DNA of 64,000 bases from Clostridiales bacterium (GCA_021202925.1 JAJQCD010000010.1:252527-316526), one strand, 5' to 3'. Counted from the first letter of the stretch, positions 42,074-51,108 are shown. Made by a program: numbers and translations. Notes: generated from the sequence alone by a model not told the origin.

Positions 42074-43592
42074 TATATTATTGAAAATCTTTCTATCTCT
42101 GATGATTATCATAACATTTATTCTGATTGGAAATTGTAAGGAAGGTTTTCATGTAGATGAAATGTACACATTTGGCCTTGCAAATCATCATTATAACGGA
42201 AAAGGAATTGGTCCAGTTATCCATGAAAATATTGTGTATACTGGCAGACAGCTTTGGCAGGAGTATATCACCGCAAGCAATAAGCATCTGTTTGATTATT
42301 CGAATGTGCTGGCGAATCAGACCGCAGATGTTCATCCTCCGTTGTACTATGCTCTGATTCACACGATATGTTCTTTCTTTCCTGATACGTTTGGTATGTG
42401 GATGGGACTTTGCGTTAATATTGCATTAGCAGTTATTGTGTATTGGGAAATTGTCTGGCTGTTTTATCATTTGACGAACAGAAAAAGACTGTCCATACTG
42501 TTTTCCATGCTGTTTTTATTTACGATGGGCTTTGTGAATAGCGTGGTTTTTTTTCGAATGTATGTACTCCTGACTGTATGGACAAATGCATTAGTCATAT
42601 TGTTTTGCAGATATCGGCCGGAGGAAAATCACTGGAAGTATTTTACAGAACTGGTTGTGATTATGGTCGGTGGAATGATGACACAGTATTATTTTATCAT
42701 CTTTGCCTTCCTTTCATGTGTGGTATATGCAGCCTGCGTGATATCAAAGAAAAATTGGAGAAAACTGGCTGGCTCTGTTATTTCTGTCGCTGGTTCCGTT
42801 GGTATTTCAAGTCTGATTTTTCCTGCTATGTACAAGCACATTTTCAGTGGTAATCGTGGAAGAGATGCTTTTCAAAGTCTGAGTGAGGGCGGTCTGTGGA
42901 GCGGACTCTGGGATTACCTTAATATTGTCAATTTAAGAGTGTTTGGGAACCTGTTTCTGTTTTTATTATTTCTGATTTTGTTGTTGTATATGATCAGGGG
43001 ATTGAATAGCACAGTCTTTCATCTTGACGAAAAAATGCGTTGCTATCTTCAGATTCTCATGCCGGTTATGGGGTACTTCGTTATCGTCGCAAAGATTTCA
43101 CCCTATCACACAGACCGGTATGTAATGAATCTGATGGGATTGTTGTATGTTTCTGTCTTCACGATACTTATCCTGTTTGCGGGAAGATTTTCGGAACGCA
43201 GTTGGATCGGTGTCCTGATGTCTGCTTTGTTGGTGTTATTTTGCAGTTATCGAAATGGAGTTCCATACTTATATTCATTAGAGAGTGACAATGTGGCAGC
43301 AATCGAAGCGCATCAGGATACTACGTGTCTTTATTTATATGACAATACATGGAAAATCCTGCCGAATTATCTGGAAATGACCGCCTTAAATGAAATTATT
43401 TTTATTAGTCAGGAGCATTTGGATACGATAGAAGAAGCTGAATTTCAAGATTATGATAGCCTGCTGGTTTATGTCATTTCGACGATTGATACGGATCAGG
43501 TAATCGGACAGTTGATTGAAAATAATCCGGGTTTGGATGGGAGCAAGAAATTGTTCAGTAATGGTTACGCGACGGCATATTATCTGGAGTGA
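42051..43592 (+). CDS. GT-C type membrane glycosyltransferase
   Basis: 513 residues with about ten to eleven membrane helices. The first extracellular loop has the acidic pair in FHVDEMYTFGLAN and then DVHPPLYYALIH, the arrangement of lipid-phosphosugar-dependent GT-C enzymes (ArnT/PMT and GtrC-like). It probably uses the lipid-linked sugar made by the upstream GT2. Acceptor unknown. Codon use is AT-rich like its partner. Confidence 0.82.
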   Translation: MHRKQTYDILLKIFLSLMIIITFILIGNCKEGFHVDEMYTFGLANHHYNGKGIGPVIHENIVYTGRQLWQEYITASNKHLFDYSNVLANQTADVHPPLYYALIHTICSFFPDTFGMWMGLCVNIALAVIVYWEIVWLFYHLTNRKRLSILFSMLFLFTMGFVNSVVFFRMYVLLTVWTNALVILFCRYRPEENHWKYFTELVVIMVGGMMTQYYFIIFAFLSCVVYAACVISKKNWRKLAGSVISVAGSVGISSLIFPAMYKHIFSGNRGRDAFQSLSEGGLWSGLWDYLNIVNLRVFGNLFLFLLFLILLLYMIRGLNSTVFHLDEKMRCYLQILMPVMGYFVIVAKISPYHTDRYVMNLMGLLYVSVFTILILFAGRFSERSWIGVLMSALLVLFCSYRNGVPYLYSLESDNVAAIEAHQDTTCLYLYDNTWKILPNYLEMTALNEIIFISQEHLDTIEEAEFQDYDSLLVYVISTIDTDQVIGQLIENNPGLDGSKKLFSNGYATAYYLE

Positions 43593-43635
43593 GATTAATA
43601 TGGTAAAATAAATCTCCTGTCAGTGAGGCAGGGGA

Positions 43636-43693
43636 GCGCGTAAGCGCAGAGCAGCTGACTTTCATGCGTGGTGGAGCGCCGCGTCAGCGGCGC
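43636..43693. repeat. Pair of GC-rich hairpins at the 3' end of the Uma2 gene
   Basis: GCGC-GTAA-GCGC (43636-43647) and GCGCCGC-GTCA-GCGGCGC (43676-43693). The second stem contains the end of the Uma2 gene, whose stop codon (43684-43686) lies in its loop. The 28 bp between include ACTTTCATG, a word also present in the 121-bp repeat. Confidence 0.6.
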
Positions 43694-44262
43694 ATGTCGG
43701 TTTCAGTTGGAATTTCGGCAATCAGTTCCGCGAAATCAATCATAAAGTCATCGCATATGCCGACCGCAATTTTGTCTTTAAATGTATATGCGACACATTT
43801 AAATCGATCTTTCTCTAAAAAGTACACAAGTACGTTTTTCTCCATTGGATCAATAATCCAGTATTCCTGAACGCCTGCATCAGCGTATAGATTCAGCTTC
43901 CGCACATAATCATGACCGGGATTAGAGGGGGATACAATTTCAATAATCCAGTCCGGTGCGCCAGTGTAGCCTCGATCAGTAAGTTTGGAGCGGTCACAAA
44001 CTATGGTTATATCCGGTTCAACAATATCATCTTTGTTTTCCCGCAATTTGACGGCAAATGGAGCCGGATAGACACGGCAGGAGTCATGATTGGAACGGAT
44101 ATGATTCTGGATCAGAGTTGCTAAACTGATTAAGATTTCCTGATGAATCCGACTGGGAGCAGCCATATCATAGAGTTGGCCATTAATTAGTTCCGCACGG
44201 ATATCTTCCGGAAGATTCCAATAATCCGCTTCTGTATAAATCTGCTCTTTGGGTAATGGCAT
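43684..44262 (-). CDS. Uma2-family (DUF820) PD-(D/E)XK nuclease-like protein
   Basis: 192 residues, full family length. Hallmarks are RAELINGQLYDMAAPS near residue 20-35, VEPDITIVCD, PDWIIEIVSPSN (PD...E catalytic core) and LYADAGVQEYWIIDP. Uma2 proteins have a restriction-endonuclease fold, are abundant in cyanobacteria and scattered in Firmicutes, and their biological role is unsettled. It is the last gene of the AT-rich island, bordered on both sides by hairpin-rich DNA. Confidence 0.88.
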   Translation of the reverse strand: MPLPKEQIYTEADYWNLPEDIRAELINGQLYDMAAPSRIHQEILISLATLIQNHIRSNHDSCRVYPAPFAVKLRENKDDIVEPDITIVCDRSKLTDRGYTGAPDWIIEIVSPSNPGHDYVRKLNLYADAGVQEYWIIDPMEKNVLVYFLEKDRFKCVAYTFKDKIAVGICDDFMIDFAELIAEIPTETDMRR

Positions 44263-44336
44263 AGTCGTACGTCCTTTCTACTGTGGTTATGTGGGCAGGA
44301 GTGTAACGTTTCTTTCCCATTCATTCCTAGTTGCCT

Positions 44337-44458
44337 TTTATAGTGAACGACAAAATTCTTTTGCCATTCACTATAAATGATGCGCACTGACGCACGAGGA
44401 ATGGCAGCTTACGCTGCCTCGCGTCAGGCGCAAAGTAAAACGACTTACGTCGTTTACT
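44337..44458. repeat. Foldable element of nested inverted repeats upstream of the Uma2 gene
   Basis: Four stems in 122 bp: TTTATAGTGAA / TTCACTATAAA (44337-44347 and 44367-44377); a long imperfect stem GCGC..CTGACGC / GCGTCAGGCGC (44382-44431); inside it GGCAGC-TTAC-GCTGCC (44403-44418); and AAACGAC-TTAC-GTCGTTT (44438-44455). Read on the minus strand the two TTAC loops are GUAA tetraloops. The 44263-44582 gap holds this element and the ylxM promoter. Confidence 0.65.
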
Positions 44459-44521
44459 ATAAATTAATTATACACTATAAAATATCGAAGGTCAAATAAA
44501 AGGACAGGACAGGCACATATT

Positions 44522-44543
44522 TGTCAAGAAAAAACACTTGACA
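44522..44543. promoter_or_regulatory. Inverted repeat TGTCAAG-N8-CTTGACA over the ylxM -35
   Basis: A perfect 7-bp dyad whose right arm contains the -35 box; candidate operator. Confidence 0.35.
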
Positions 44544-44566
44544 CCAACGCGTTTTTCGTGTAGGAT
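44538..44566 (+). promoter_or_regulatory. Sigma-A promoter of ylxM-ffh
   Basis: TTGACA, 17 bases, TAGGAT, 17 bp before the ylxM start codon; leader about 10 bases. Confidence 0.7.
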
Positions 44567-44582
44567 AGGCAAGGTGATGTGA

Positions 44583-44924
44583 ATGGAAAACATTGTGAAA
44601 CAGAATTTGTTGTATGATTTTTACGGAGAGCTTCTGACGGAGCATCAGCGCAGTGTCTACGAGGACGTGGTCTTTCATGATATGTCACTCGGAGAGATTG
44701 CCGAAGAGCGGGGGATCAGCAGGCAGGGAGTTTCGGACCTGGTTCGCAGGTGTGATAAGATCCTGACCGGATACGAGGAGAAGCTGCACCTGATTCGCAA
44801 ATTCCAGGAGACGAAACGGATGGTGGCGGAGATTCAGACGCTTGCGAAGGAATTCCGGGAGTCGCGGAATATGGCGCTGATCGATGAGATCGGCAGGATT
44901 TCCAATGACATCACTCAGCTGTAA
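44583..44924 (+). CDS. ylxM: YlxM-type SRP-associated helix-turn-helix protein
   Basis: 113 residues with a sigma-70 region 4-like helix-turn-helix (YEDVVFHDMSLGEIAEERG, SRQGVSDLVRR), the standard YlxM/p13 family. The gene lies 46 bp upstream of ffh, the near-universal context in Firmicutes; the protein is thought to stimulate the SRP GTPase. ATG 44583 has AAGGTGATGTG upstream. Confidence 0.92.
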   Translation: MENIVKQNLLYDFYGELLTEHQRSVYEDVVFHDMSLGEIAEERGISRQGVSDLVRRCDKILTGYEEKLHLIRKFQETKRMVAEIQTLAKEFRESRNMALIDEIGRISNDITQL

Positions 44925-44970
44925 TGCGGCGGTCATGCCGAGGCATCGTCAGGTAACAGGAGGATTTTGA

Positions 44971-46341
44971 ATGGCTTTTGAGAGCTTATCCGAGAAATTA
45001 CAGAATGTATTTAAGAATCTGCGGGGCAAGGGACGTCTGACTGAGGCCGATGTAAAGGCAGCGCTCAAGGAAGTAAAGATGGCGCTTCTGGAGGCGGACG
45101 TCAGTTTCAAAGTGGTCAAACAATTTGTCAAGTCGGTGCAGGATCGTGCGGTTGGAGAGGAAGTCCTTGGCTCTCTGCAGCCGGGACAGATGGTGATCAA
45201 GATCGTCCATGAGGAAATGATCCGTCTGATGGGTTCCGAGACGACGGAGATTGCACTTCGGCCGGGCAATGAGATTACCGTTCTGATGATGGCTGGTCTG
45301 CAGGGTGCTGGTAAGACGACGACTGCGGCGAAGATTGCGGGAAAGCTCAAGGCAAAAGGCAGGAAACCGCTTCTGGTGGCCTGCGATGTGTATCGTCCGG
45401 CAGCGATTCAGCAGCTGCAGATCAACGGCGAGAAGCAGGGAGTTCCGGTGTTTTCCATGGGAGACAGGCAGGATCCGGTTGACATTGCCAGGGCTTCGGT
45501 GGAGCACGCGGCGAAGAATGGTTACAATGTGGTGATTCTGGATACGGCTGGTCGTCTTCATGTGGATGAGAGCATGATGGATGAGCTGGTTCATATCCGG
45601 GAAGCGGTACGCGTAGATCAGACGATCCTGATTGTCGACGCAATGACCGGACAGGATGCCGTAAACGTAGCGTCCAGCTTCCAGGAAAAGGTTGGCATTG
45701 ACGGCGTGATTCTGACCAAACTGGATGGAGATACCAGAGGCGGCGCAGCGCTTTCGATCCGTGCCGTGACGGGGAAGCCGATTCTGTATGTCGGTATGGG
45801 TGAGAAGCTTTCGGATCTGGAACAGTTTTATCCGGATCGGATGGCGTCACGCATCCTTGGCATGGGCGATATTCTGACACTGATTGAGAAGGCGGAACTT
45901 GAGGTTGACGAAGAGAAGGCCCGGGAGATGTCTCAGAAGCTTCGCAAGGCGGAGTTTGATTACAACGATTTTCTGGAGCAGATGAATCAGATCCGGAAAA
46001 TGGGCGGTATCTCGAGTATCATGAGTATGATGCCTGGCATGAATCAGTTGAAGGGCGGTATCCCGGAAGTAGACGAGAAATCCATGGCGCATGTCGAAGC
46101 GATCATTCTCTCAATGACGAAGGAGGAACGGGCGAATCCTGGCCTGATGAACCCGTCCAGAAAGAAGCGCATTGCCAGGGGCGCCGGTGTTGATATCAGT
46201 GAGGTCAATCGCATTGTCAAACAGTTTGACCAGATGAAGAAGATGTTAAAATCCATGCCGGGAATGATGGGCGGCAGGAAGGGACGAGGCGGGATGGCCG
46301 GTCTCGGAAACATGTTTGGCAGATTAAAGATGCCGTTTTGA
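44971..46341 (+). CDS. ffh: Signal recognition particle protein Ffh
   Basis: 456 residues: N domain, GTPase domain (GLQGAGKTTT near 109-118, DTAGR, TKLDGDTRGG), and methionine-rich M domain from about 300, ending in a Gly/Met-rich tail. It binds 4.5S/6S RNA and signal peptides and pairs with FtsY (31251). Confidence 0.97.
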   Translation: MAFESLSEKLQNVFKNLRGKGRLTEADVKAALKEVKMALLEADVSFKVVKQFVKSVQDRAVGEEVLGSLQPGQMVIKIVHEEMIRLMGSETTEIALRPGNEITVLMMAGLQGAGKTTTAAKIAGKLKAKGRKPLLVACDVYRPAAIQQLQINGEKQGVPVFSMGDRQDPVDIARASVEHAAKNGYNVVILDTAGRLHVDESMMDELVHIREAVRVDQTILIVDAMTGQDAVNVASSFQEKVGIDGVILTKLDGDTRGGAALSIRAVTGKPILYVGMGEKLSDLEQFYPDRMASRILGMGDILTLIEKAELEVDEEKAREMSQKLRKAEFDYNDFLEQMNQIRKMGGISSIMSMMPGMNQLKGGIPEVDEKSMAHVEAIILSMTKEERANPGLMNPSRKKRIARGAGVDISEVNRIVKQFDQMKKMLKSMPGMMGGRKGRGGMAGLGNMFGRLKMPF

Positions 46342-46366
46342 ACAGACGGCGTCGATTCTATCCGGT

Positions 46367-46392
46367 AACAAAGCGGAACATCCGCTTTTGTT
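46367..46392 (+). terminator. Hairpin between ffh and rpsP
   Basis: AACAAAGCGGA pairs with TCCGCTTTTGTT with one bulge; likely attenuator or processing site in the ribosomal operon. Confidence 0.55.
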
Positions 46393-46434
46393 CACATAAA
46401 TATTTTACCAAAGCATTGAAGGAGGTGAATTGAA

Positions 46435-46677
46435 ATGGCAGTAAAGATGAGATTGAAGAGAATGGGCGCCAAGAAGAACCCTTTCTATAGAATCGTTGTT
46501 GCAGATTCCAGATCTCCGAGAGACGGCAGATTCATCGCGGAGGTTGGTACCTACGATCCGAATCAGGAGCCGAGCAGCATCAAGTTTAATGAAGAGGAGA
46601 CGAAGAAGTGGCTTGCGACCGGTGCACAGCCGACAGACCGCGTAGCCAAGCTTCTCAAGACCGCTGGCATCCAGTAA
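46435..46677 (+). CDS. rpsP: 30S ribosomal protein S16
   Basis: 80 residues, standard length, with the family opening [19 protein letters not shown] and [25 protein letters not shown] precedes the ATG. It heads rpsP-khpA-rimM-trmD-rplS. Confidence 0.97.
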   Translation: MAVKMRLKRMGAKKNPFYRIVVADSRSPRDGRFIAEVGTYDPNQEPSSIKFNEEETKKWLATGAQPTDRVAKLLKTAGIQ

Positions 46678-46694
46678 TCGGAAAGGTGATGGCT

Positions 46695-46922
46695 ATGAAA
46701 GAATTAGTAGAAGTGATTGCGAAAGCACTTGTCGATCATCCGGATGAAGTGTCTGTCACTGAGACTGAGAAGGACGGCGAGACTGTGATTGCGCTGACGG
46801 TCGCCCAGTCAGATATGGGCAAGGTGATCGGCAAGCAGGGACGCATCGCGAAGGCGATTCGCTCGGTTGTCAAGGCAGCAGCTTCCAGAGATGACAAGAA
46901 GGTTGTTGTGGATATTCAGTAA
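46695..46922 (+). CDS. khpA: KH-domain RNA-binding protein KhpA
   Basis: 75 residues with one KH domain; the GxxG loop is GKQG in VIGKQGRIAKAIRSVV. KhpA works with KhpB/Jag as a post-transcriptional regulator of cell division and envelope genes. ATG 46695 is preferred over 46689 by distance from GGAAAGG. Its place between rpsP and rimM is conserved in Firmicutes. Confidence 0.94.
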   Translation: MKELVEVIAKALVDHPDEVSVTETEKDGETVIALTVAQSDMGKVIGKQGRIAKAIRSVVKAAASRDDKKVVVDIQ

Positions 46923-46948
46923 CAATATTCAATAGCCAGAGATGATGC

Positions 46949-46984
46949 GGCTGTCGGAGGGAGTGATCCCGCGACAGCCTCTTT
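46949..46984 (+). terminator. Hairpin between khpA and rimM
   Basis: GGCTGTCG pairs with CGACAGCC around 15 bases, then TCTTTT; likely attenuator or terminator. Confidence 0.65.
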
Positions 46985-47079
46985 TGCTATAACATACGCA
47001 AGGAGCTGCCAGTGACAGCTTCTGCGGACTACGGGCATGCACCCTGCGCGATCCCGTTCCGGTCAGGGAGGAGACAGAT

Positions 47080-47595
47080 ATGACAGATGACACATTGCGG
47101 GTAGGAGTGATCTCCTCGACGCACGGCGTCCGGGGAGAGGTGAAGGTATTTCCCACCACAGACGACGCGAATCGGTTTAAACAATTAAAGACAGTAATCC
47201 TGGATACAGGACGTGAACGGATGGAACTGACGATCGAGGGTGTGAAATTCTTTAAAAACATGGTAATTCTGAAATTTAAGGAGTTTAATGACATCAATGA
47301 GATCGAGAAATACAGAGGGAAGGATTTGCTGATCCGGCGGGATCAGGCAGTGCCGCTTGGCCCGGATGAGAATTTTATTGTTGATCTGATCGGATTGCGG
47401 GTGGTAACGGATGAGGGAGAGGATTTTGGCGTCATGAAGGATGTACTTCAGACAGGCGCCAATGATGTCTATGTAATCGACGGAAAAGATGGAAAGGAAT
47501 ATCTTTTCCCGGCAATCCCATCCTGTATTTTAAAGGTCGATCTGGATACGCAGACCATGACGGTTCACATTCTCGATGGTCTTCTGGATCTGTAG
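47080..47595 (+). CDS. rimM: Ribosome maturation factor RimM
   Basis: 171 residues: N-terminal RimM barrel ([19 protein letters not shown]) and C-terminal PRC-like barrel ([27 protein letters not shown]). It assists 30S head assembly through S19. Start ATG 47080 with GGAGGAGAC upstream. Confidence 0.96.
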   Translation: MTDDTLRVGVISSTHGVRGEVKVFPTTDDANRFKQLKTVILDTGRERMELTIEGVKFFKNMVILKFKEFNDINEIEKYRGKDLLIRRDQAVPLGPDENFIVDLIGLRVVTDEGEDFGVMKDVLQTGANDVYVIDGKDGKEYLFPAIPSCILKVDLDTQTMTVHILDGLLDL

Positions 47596-47613
47596 GCGGG
47601 AGGGCATATACCG

Positions 47614-48435
47614 ATGAATTATCACATTCTGACCCTGTTTCCGGAGATGGTGGAGAGCGGCCTGAATACCAGCATCATCGGCCGCGCTGTGGCGAAGGGC
47701 ATTCTCTCGATTGACGCGATTAACATCCGTGATTACACAAAGGAAAAACACGGGCATGTGGACGATACGCCTTATGGCGGCGGCGCGGGGATGGTGATGC
47801 AGGCCGCCCCGGTCTGCGATGCTTATGAGGCGCTTTGCGATCGTCTGGGCAAACGCCCCCGCGTTCTCTACATGACGCCGCAGGGAAGCGTATTTAATCA
47901 GACGATTGCGCAGGAACTGGCCAGAGAAGAGGAACTGGTGTTTTTGTGCGGCCACTATGAAGGAATTGATGAGCGCGCGCTGGAACGTATCGTCACGGAC
48001 TCTCTCTCGATTGGCGATTATGTACTGACGGGCGGCGAGCTTCCGGCGATGGTGATGATTGACTGCATTTCCCGGCTGGTACCAGGTGTGCTGGGCAGTG
48101 ACCTTTCGGCAGAGATTGAGTCCTTTCATGATAACCTGTTAGAGTATCCGCAGTACACACGCCCGGAGATCTACGAGGGCATGCGCGTTCCGGAGGTTCT
48201 GTTGTCCGGCCATCATAAGAATATTGAGGAATGGAGACGAAAACAGTCGATCCGTCGTACCTGGGAACGGCGTCCGGATCTTCTGGAGCGGGCGAACCTG
48301 TCCGGAAAGGAACGAATCTATCTGGAAGAACTGAAAAACACTTGCAATTCTCCGGATTCTATGGTATCATACAACAGTTGTGATGAAAAGAGATGTTCCT
48401 CTGATGCAGGGAATGCGTGTAAGAACATCAAATGA
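47614..48435 (+). CDS. trmD: tRNA (guanine-37-N1) methyltransferase, with a C-terminal tail
   Basis: Makes m1G37 in tRNA, using S-adenosylmethionine bound in a trefoil knot. Conserved segments are FPEMVESGLNTSIIGRA, PYGGGAGMVMQ, LCGHYEGIDER and SIGDYVLTGGELP. The family core ends near residue 243; the last 30 residues here (NTCNSPDSMVSYNSCDEKRC region) are a Cys/Ser-rich tail with no family match that I know, encoded by DNA that holds the rplS promoter. Confidence 0.96.
   Translation: MNYHILTLFPEMVESGLNTSIIGRAVAKGILSIDAINIRDYTKEKHGHVDDTPYGGGAGMVMQAAPVCDAYEALCDRLGKRPRVLYMTPQGSVFNQTIAQELAREEELVFLCGHYEGIDERALERIVTDSLSIGDYVLTGGELPAMVMIDCISRLVPGVLGSDLSAEIESFHDNLLEYPQYTRPEIYEGMRVPEVLLSGHHKNIEEWRRKQSIRRTWERRPDLLERANLSGKERIYLEELKNTCNSPDSMVSYNSCDEKRCSSDAGNACKNIK
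48342..48370 (+). promoter_or_regulatory. Promoter of rplS within the trmD 3' end
   Basis: TTGCAA, 17 bases, TATCAT, about 90 bp before the rplS start codon. Confidence 0.55.
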
Positions 48436-48456
48436 AAGTAAGGAGGATCACACAGA

Positions 48457-48804
48457 ATGAACGAGATTATCAGAAATATTGAAGCGGAGCAGTTGAAGGA
48501 GTCCGTGCCGGAGTTCCGTGTTGGCGATACCGTCAGGGTACACAACAAGATCAAAGAGGGGAACCGGGAGAGAATTCAGATTTTCGAAGGTACCGTAATC
48601 AAGAGACAGAACGGCGGCATCCGCGAGACCTTTACGGTTCGTAAGAATTCCAACGGAATCGGTGTTGAGAAGACCTGGCCGTTGCATTCTCCGTTTGTGG
48701 ACAAGATTGAGGTTGTCAGAAGAGGTAAGGTAAGACGCGCGAAGCTGAACTATCTGAGAGACAGAGTCGGCAAGGCAGCGAAGGTCAAGGAACTGGTCAG
48801 ATAG
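48457..48804 (+). CDS. rplS: 50S ribosomal protein L19
   Basis: 115 residues, normal length, with [29 protein letters not shown] and [16 protein letters not shown]. It lies 21 bp after trmD with AAGGAGGAT upstream of the ATG. Confidence 0.97.
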   Translation: MNEIIRNIEAEQLKESVPEFRVGDTVRVHNKIKEGNRERIQIFEGTVIKRQNGGIRETFTVRKNSNGIGVEKTWPLHSPFVDKIEVVRRGKVRRAKLNYLRDRVGKAAKVKELVR

Positions 48805-48813
48805 TCAGATAAG

Positions 48814-48934
48814 TACCATGAAAGTCCAAGAATCCAAGCCGCAAGGCGCAGGATGATTGGCAACTTTCATGTATGCAGCGGCGCTTAGCGAAGTCAAGCC
48901 GCAGGCGCAGACTAAGCTTAGCATAGCTGTTTAC
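48814..48934. repeat. 121-bp dispersed repeat, copy 2
   Basis: Matches 5783-5903 at 117 of 121 positions, same strand, no gaps. It begins 9 bp after the rplS stop codon and can form the same two stems (CATGAAAGT/ACTTTCATG and GCTTAG/CTAAGC). Confidence 0.85.
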
Positions 48935-48965
48935 CATCGATCAATATGTAAGGGCAGCACACATG

Positions 48966-48990
48966 AGGGGACAAGTACAGATTGTCCCCT
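48966..48990 (+). terminator. Terminator after rplS
   Basis: AGGGGACAA pairs perfectly with TTGTCCCCT around seven bases; the tail is only moderately T-rich. Confidence 0.65.
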
Positions 48991-49013
48991 CTGTTCGTCT
49001 ATAGGAGAGAAAC

Positions 49014-49565
49014 GTGGATTTTTATGAAAACGAAGAGAACAGCCTCATTCGTCGGACGGTCGGCTGGGTGGTTGATATCGCGGTGGCGTTGTCCTTTGCC
49101 TGGTTTTTCCTCACTTTTTTCGGAACCCAGGTCGTGGTGAACGGGCAGTCCATGCAGCCGCTCCTGAATTCGGGAGAGATTGTGCTGATGAACCGGTTTG
49201 TCTATGATTTCGGTACTCCCGATCGACTGGATGTGGTCGTGTTCCTGCGCGAGGACGGAAGGACGAACATCAAGCGGGTCATTGGAATCCCGGGAGATGT
49301 GGTGCAGATTGTGGATGGGACGGTTTATGTGAACGGGGAACCGATGGAAGAAGCCGGAACCGTGTCGCTCGCCGGGTTAGCGGATCGACCGGTCGAACTG
49401 GGCAACGGAGAATATTTTCTTTTGGGAGACAACCGGGAGAGCAGTGAGGACAGCCGCTTCGCGAATGTGGGTAATGTGATGGAGGATCAGATCATCGGCA
49501 AGGTATGGCTGCGGATTTCGCCGCTGATTGATTTTGGCCTGATCCGGTCGTCAGGAGGAGTCTGA
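49014..49565 (+). CDS. lepB: Signal peptidase I
   Basis: 183 residues from GTG 49014 (TAGGAGAG upstream). One N-terminal membrane segment (about 17-36), the catalytic Ser46 in NGQSMQPLL, Lys87 in TNIKRVIGIPGD, and GDNRESSEDSR are all present. It removes signal peptides at the outer membrane face; its position after rplS and before rbgA is typical of Firmicutes. Confidence 0.96.
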   Translation: MDFYENEENSLIRRTVGWVVDIAVALSFAWFFLTFFGTQVVVNGQSMQPLLNSGEIVLMNRFVYDFGTPDRLDVVVFLREDGRTNIKRVIGIPGDVVQIVDGTVYVNGEPMEEAGTVSLAGLADRPVELGNGEYFLLGDNRESSEDSRFANVGNVMEDQIIGKVWLRISPLIDFGLIRSSGGV

Positions 49566-49567
49566 TT

Positions 49568-50449
49568 ATGAATATACAGTGGTATCCGGGATATATGACG
49601 AAGGCCCGGAGGGCCATGCAGGAAGATCTGAAGCTGATCGACCTGATTATTGAACTGGTGGATGCGCGTGTGCCGCTTGCAAGCCGCAACCCGGATGTCG
49701 ATGAGCTGGGAAAGGGCAAGGCGCGGATGGTTTTACTGAATAAGTCTGATCTGGCAGATGAACGCTGCAATGCCGCCTGGGCTGCCTGGTTTCAGGACCG
49801 GGGATATCATGTGGTGATGGTGAATTCCCGTTCGGGCGCCGGATTGAAGCAGATTAATGCAGTCGTGCGTGAGGCTTGCCGGGAAAAGCTGGAGCGCGAC
49901 CGGAAACGTGGCATCCGCAACCGCCCGATTCGTGCCATGGTGGCCGGCATCCCCAATGTGGGCAAGTCTACTTTTATCAATTCCTTTGTGGGCAAGGCGA
50001 GTGCGAAGACCGGCAACAAACCCGGTGTGACGAAGGGAAATCAGTGGATCCGCATGAATCAGACGCTGGAACTTCTGGATACACCGGGAATCCTGTGGCC
50101 CAAATTCGAGGATCAGAAGGTCGGGTTGTTGCTTGCCATGGTTGGATCGATCAATGATGATATCCTGAACTGGGATGAGCTGGCTGTGGAGCTGCTGGAT
50201 TTTCTTGTGAGACAGTACCCGACTGCGATAAAGAACCGTTACCAGACGGAAGAGACGGATGCGGCCGGGCTGCTGGCGCACATCGCGCGAATCCGCGGTT
50301 GTCTGCAAAAGGGCGGAGAGCCGGATTGCAGCCGGGCGGCACTGCTTGTGATTGATGATTTCCGCAGTGGGCGTCTTGGTCGGATTACGCTGGAATTACC
50401 GCCGGATTGTTCACGGCGAGAGGGTGGAACCGATGAGAAAACTGAGTGA
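49568..50449 (+). CDS. rbgA: Ribosome biogenesis GTPase RbgA/YlqF
   Basis: 293 residues, a circularly permuted GTPase: the G4 motif NKSD comes first (LLNKSDLAD), then G1 GIPNVGKST and G3 DTPG. It acts late in 50S assembly. Starts right after lepB and overlaps rnhB by 17 bp. Confidence 0.96.
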   Translation: MNIQWYPGYMTKARRAMQEDLKLIDLIIELVDARVPLASRNPDVDELGKGKARMVLLNKSDLADERCNAAWAAWFQDRGYHVVMVNSRSGAGLKQINAVVREACREKLERDRKRGIRNRPIRAMVAGIPNVGKSTFINSFVGKASAKTGNKPGVTKGNQWIRMNQTLELLDTPGILWPKFEDQKVGLLLAMVGSINDDILNWDELAVELLDFLVRQYPTAIKNRYQTEETDAAGLLAHIARIRGCLQKGGEPDCSRAALLVIDDFRSGRLGRITLELPPDCSRREGGTDEKTE

Positions 50450-51071
50450 GGAGAAACTGCAGGCGGAACGGAATCGACTGGAGCAGATGAGACAATATGA
50501 ACACATCTATGCCGTATACGGAAGAATTGGCGGTGTGGATGAGGCGGGACGAGGCCCTCTGGCAGGTCCGGTGGTCGCCGGGGCAGTGATTCTTCCGGAA
50601 GATTGCGAGATTCTGTTCCTGAATGATTCCAAGAAGCTTTCTGAAAAACGGCGCGAGGAATTGTTTGATGAAATCAGAGACAAAGCAGTTGCCTGGAATG
50701 TCGGACTCGTGGATTATGATGTGATTGACGAGATCAATATTCTGCAGGCCACCTATGAGGCCATGCGTCAGGCGATATCCGGACTGTCTGTCCGCCCGGA
50801 TATTCTGCTGAATGACGCGGTAACGATACCGGAAGTGGATATTTCTCAGGTTCCGATTATCAAAGGCGACGCGAAGAGTGTGTCCATCGCGGCTGCGAGT
50901 ATTCTCGCGAAGGTAACCAGAGATCGTCTGATGATCGAATATGACCGCCTGTACCCGGAATATGGATTTGCAAAACATAAGGGCTATGGGACGGCGGCGC
51001 ATATTGCCGCGATCCGGACGTATGGCCCATGTCCGATCCATCGCAGAACGTTTATTAAAAAATGGATCTGA
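50433..51071 (+). CDS. rnhB: Ribonuclease HII
   Basis: 212 residues from ATG 50433, with GAGAGGGTGG upstream inside the rbgA end. The signature [19 protein letters not shown] holds the first catalytic Asp-Glu pair, and [12 protein letters not shown] follows. It removes ribonucleotides from DNA:RNA hybrids. Longer in-frame starts would lie within the rbgA coding region and lack a family match. Confidence 0.95.
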   Translation: MRKLSEEKLQAERNRLEQMRQYEHIYAVYGRIGGVDEAGRGPLAGPVVAGAVILPEDCEILFLNDSKKLSEKRREELFDEIRDKAVAWNVGLVDYDVIDEINILQATYEAMRQAISGLSVRPDILLNDAVTIPEVDISQVPIIKGDAKSVSIAAASILAKVTRDRLMIEYDRLYPEYGFAKHKGYGTAAHIAAIRTYGPCPIHRRTFIKKWI

Positions 51072-51108
51072 GGATGGATCGGGACGGTTGTCGGGAGGAA
51101 CCAGCAAA

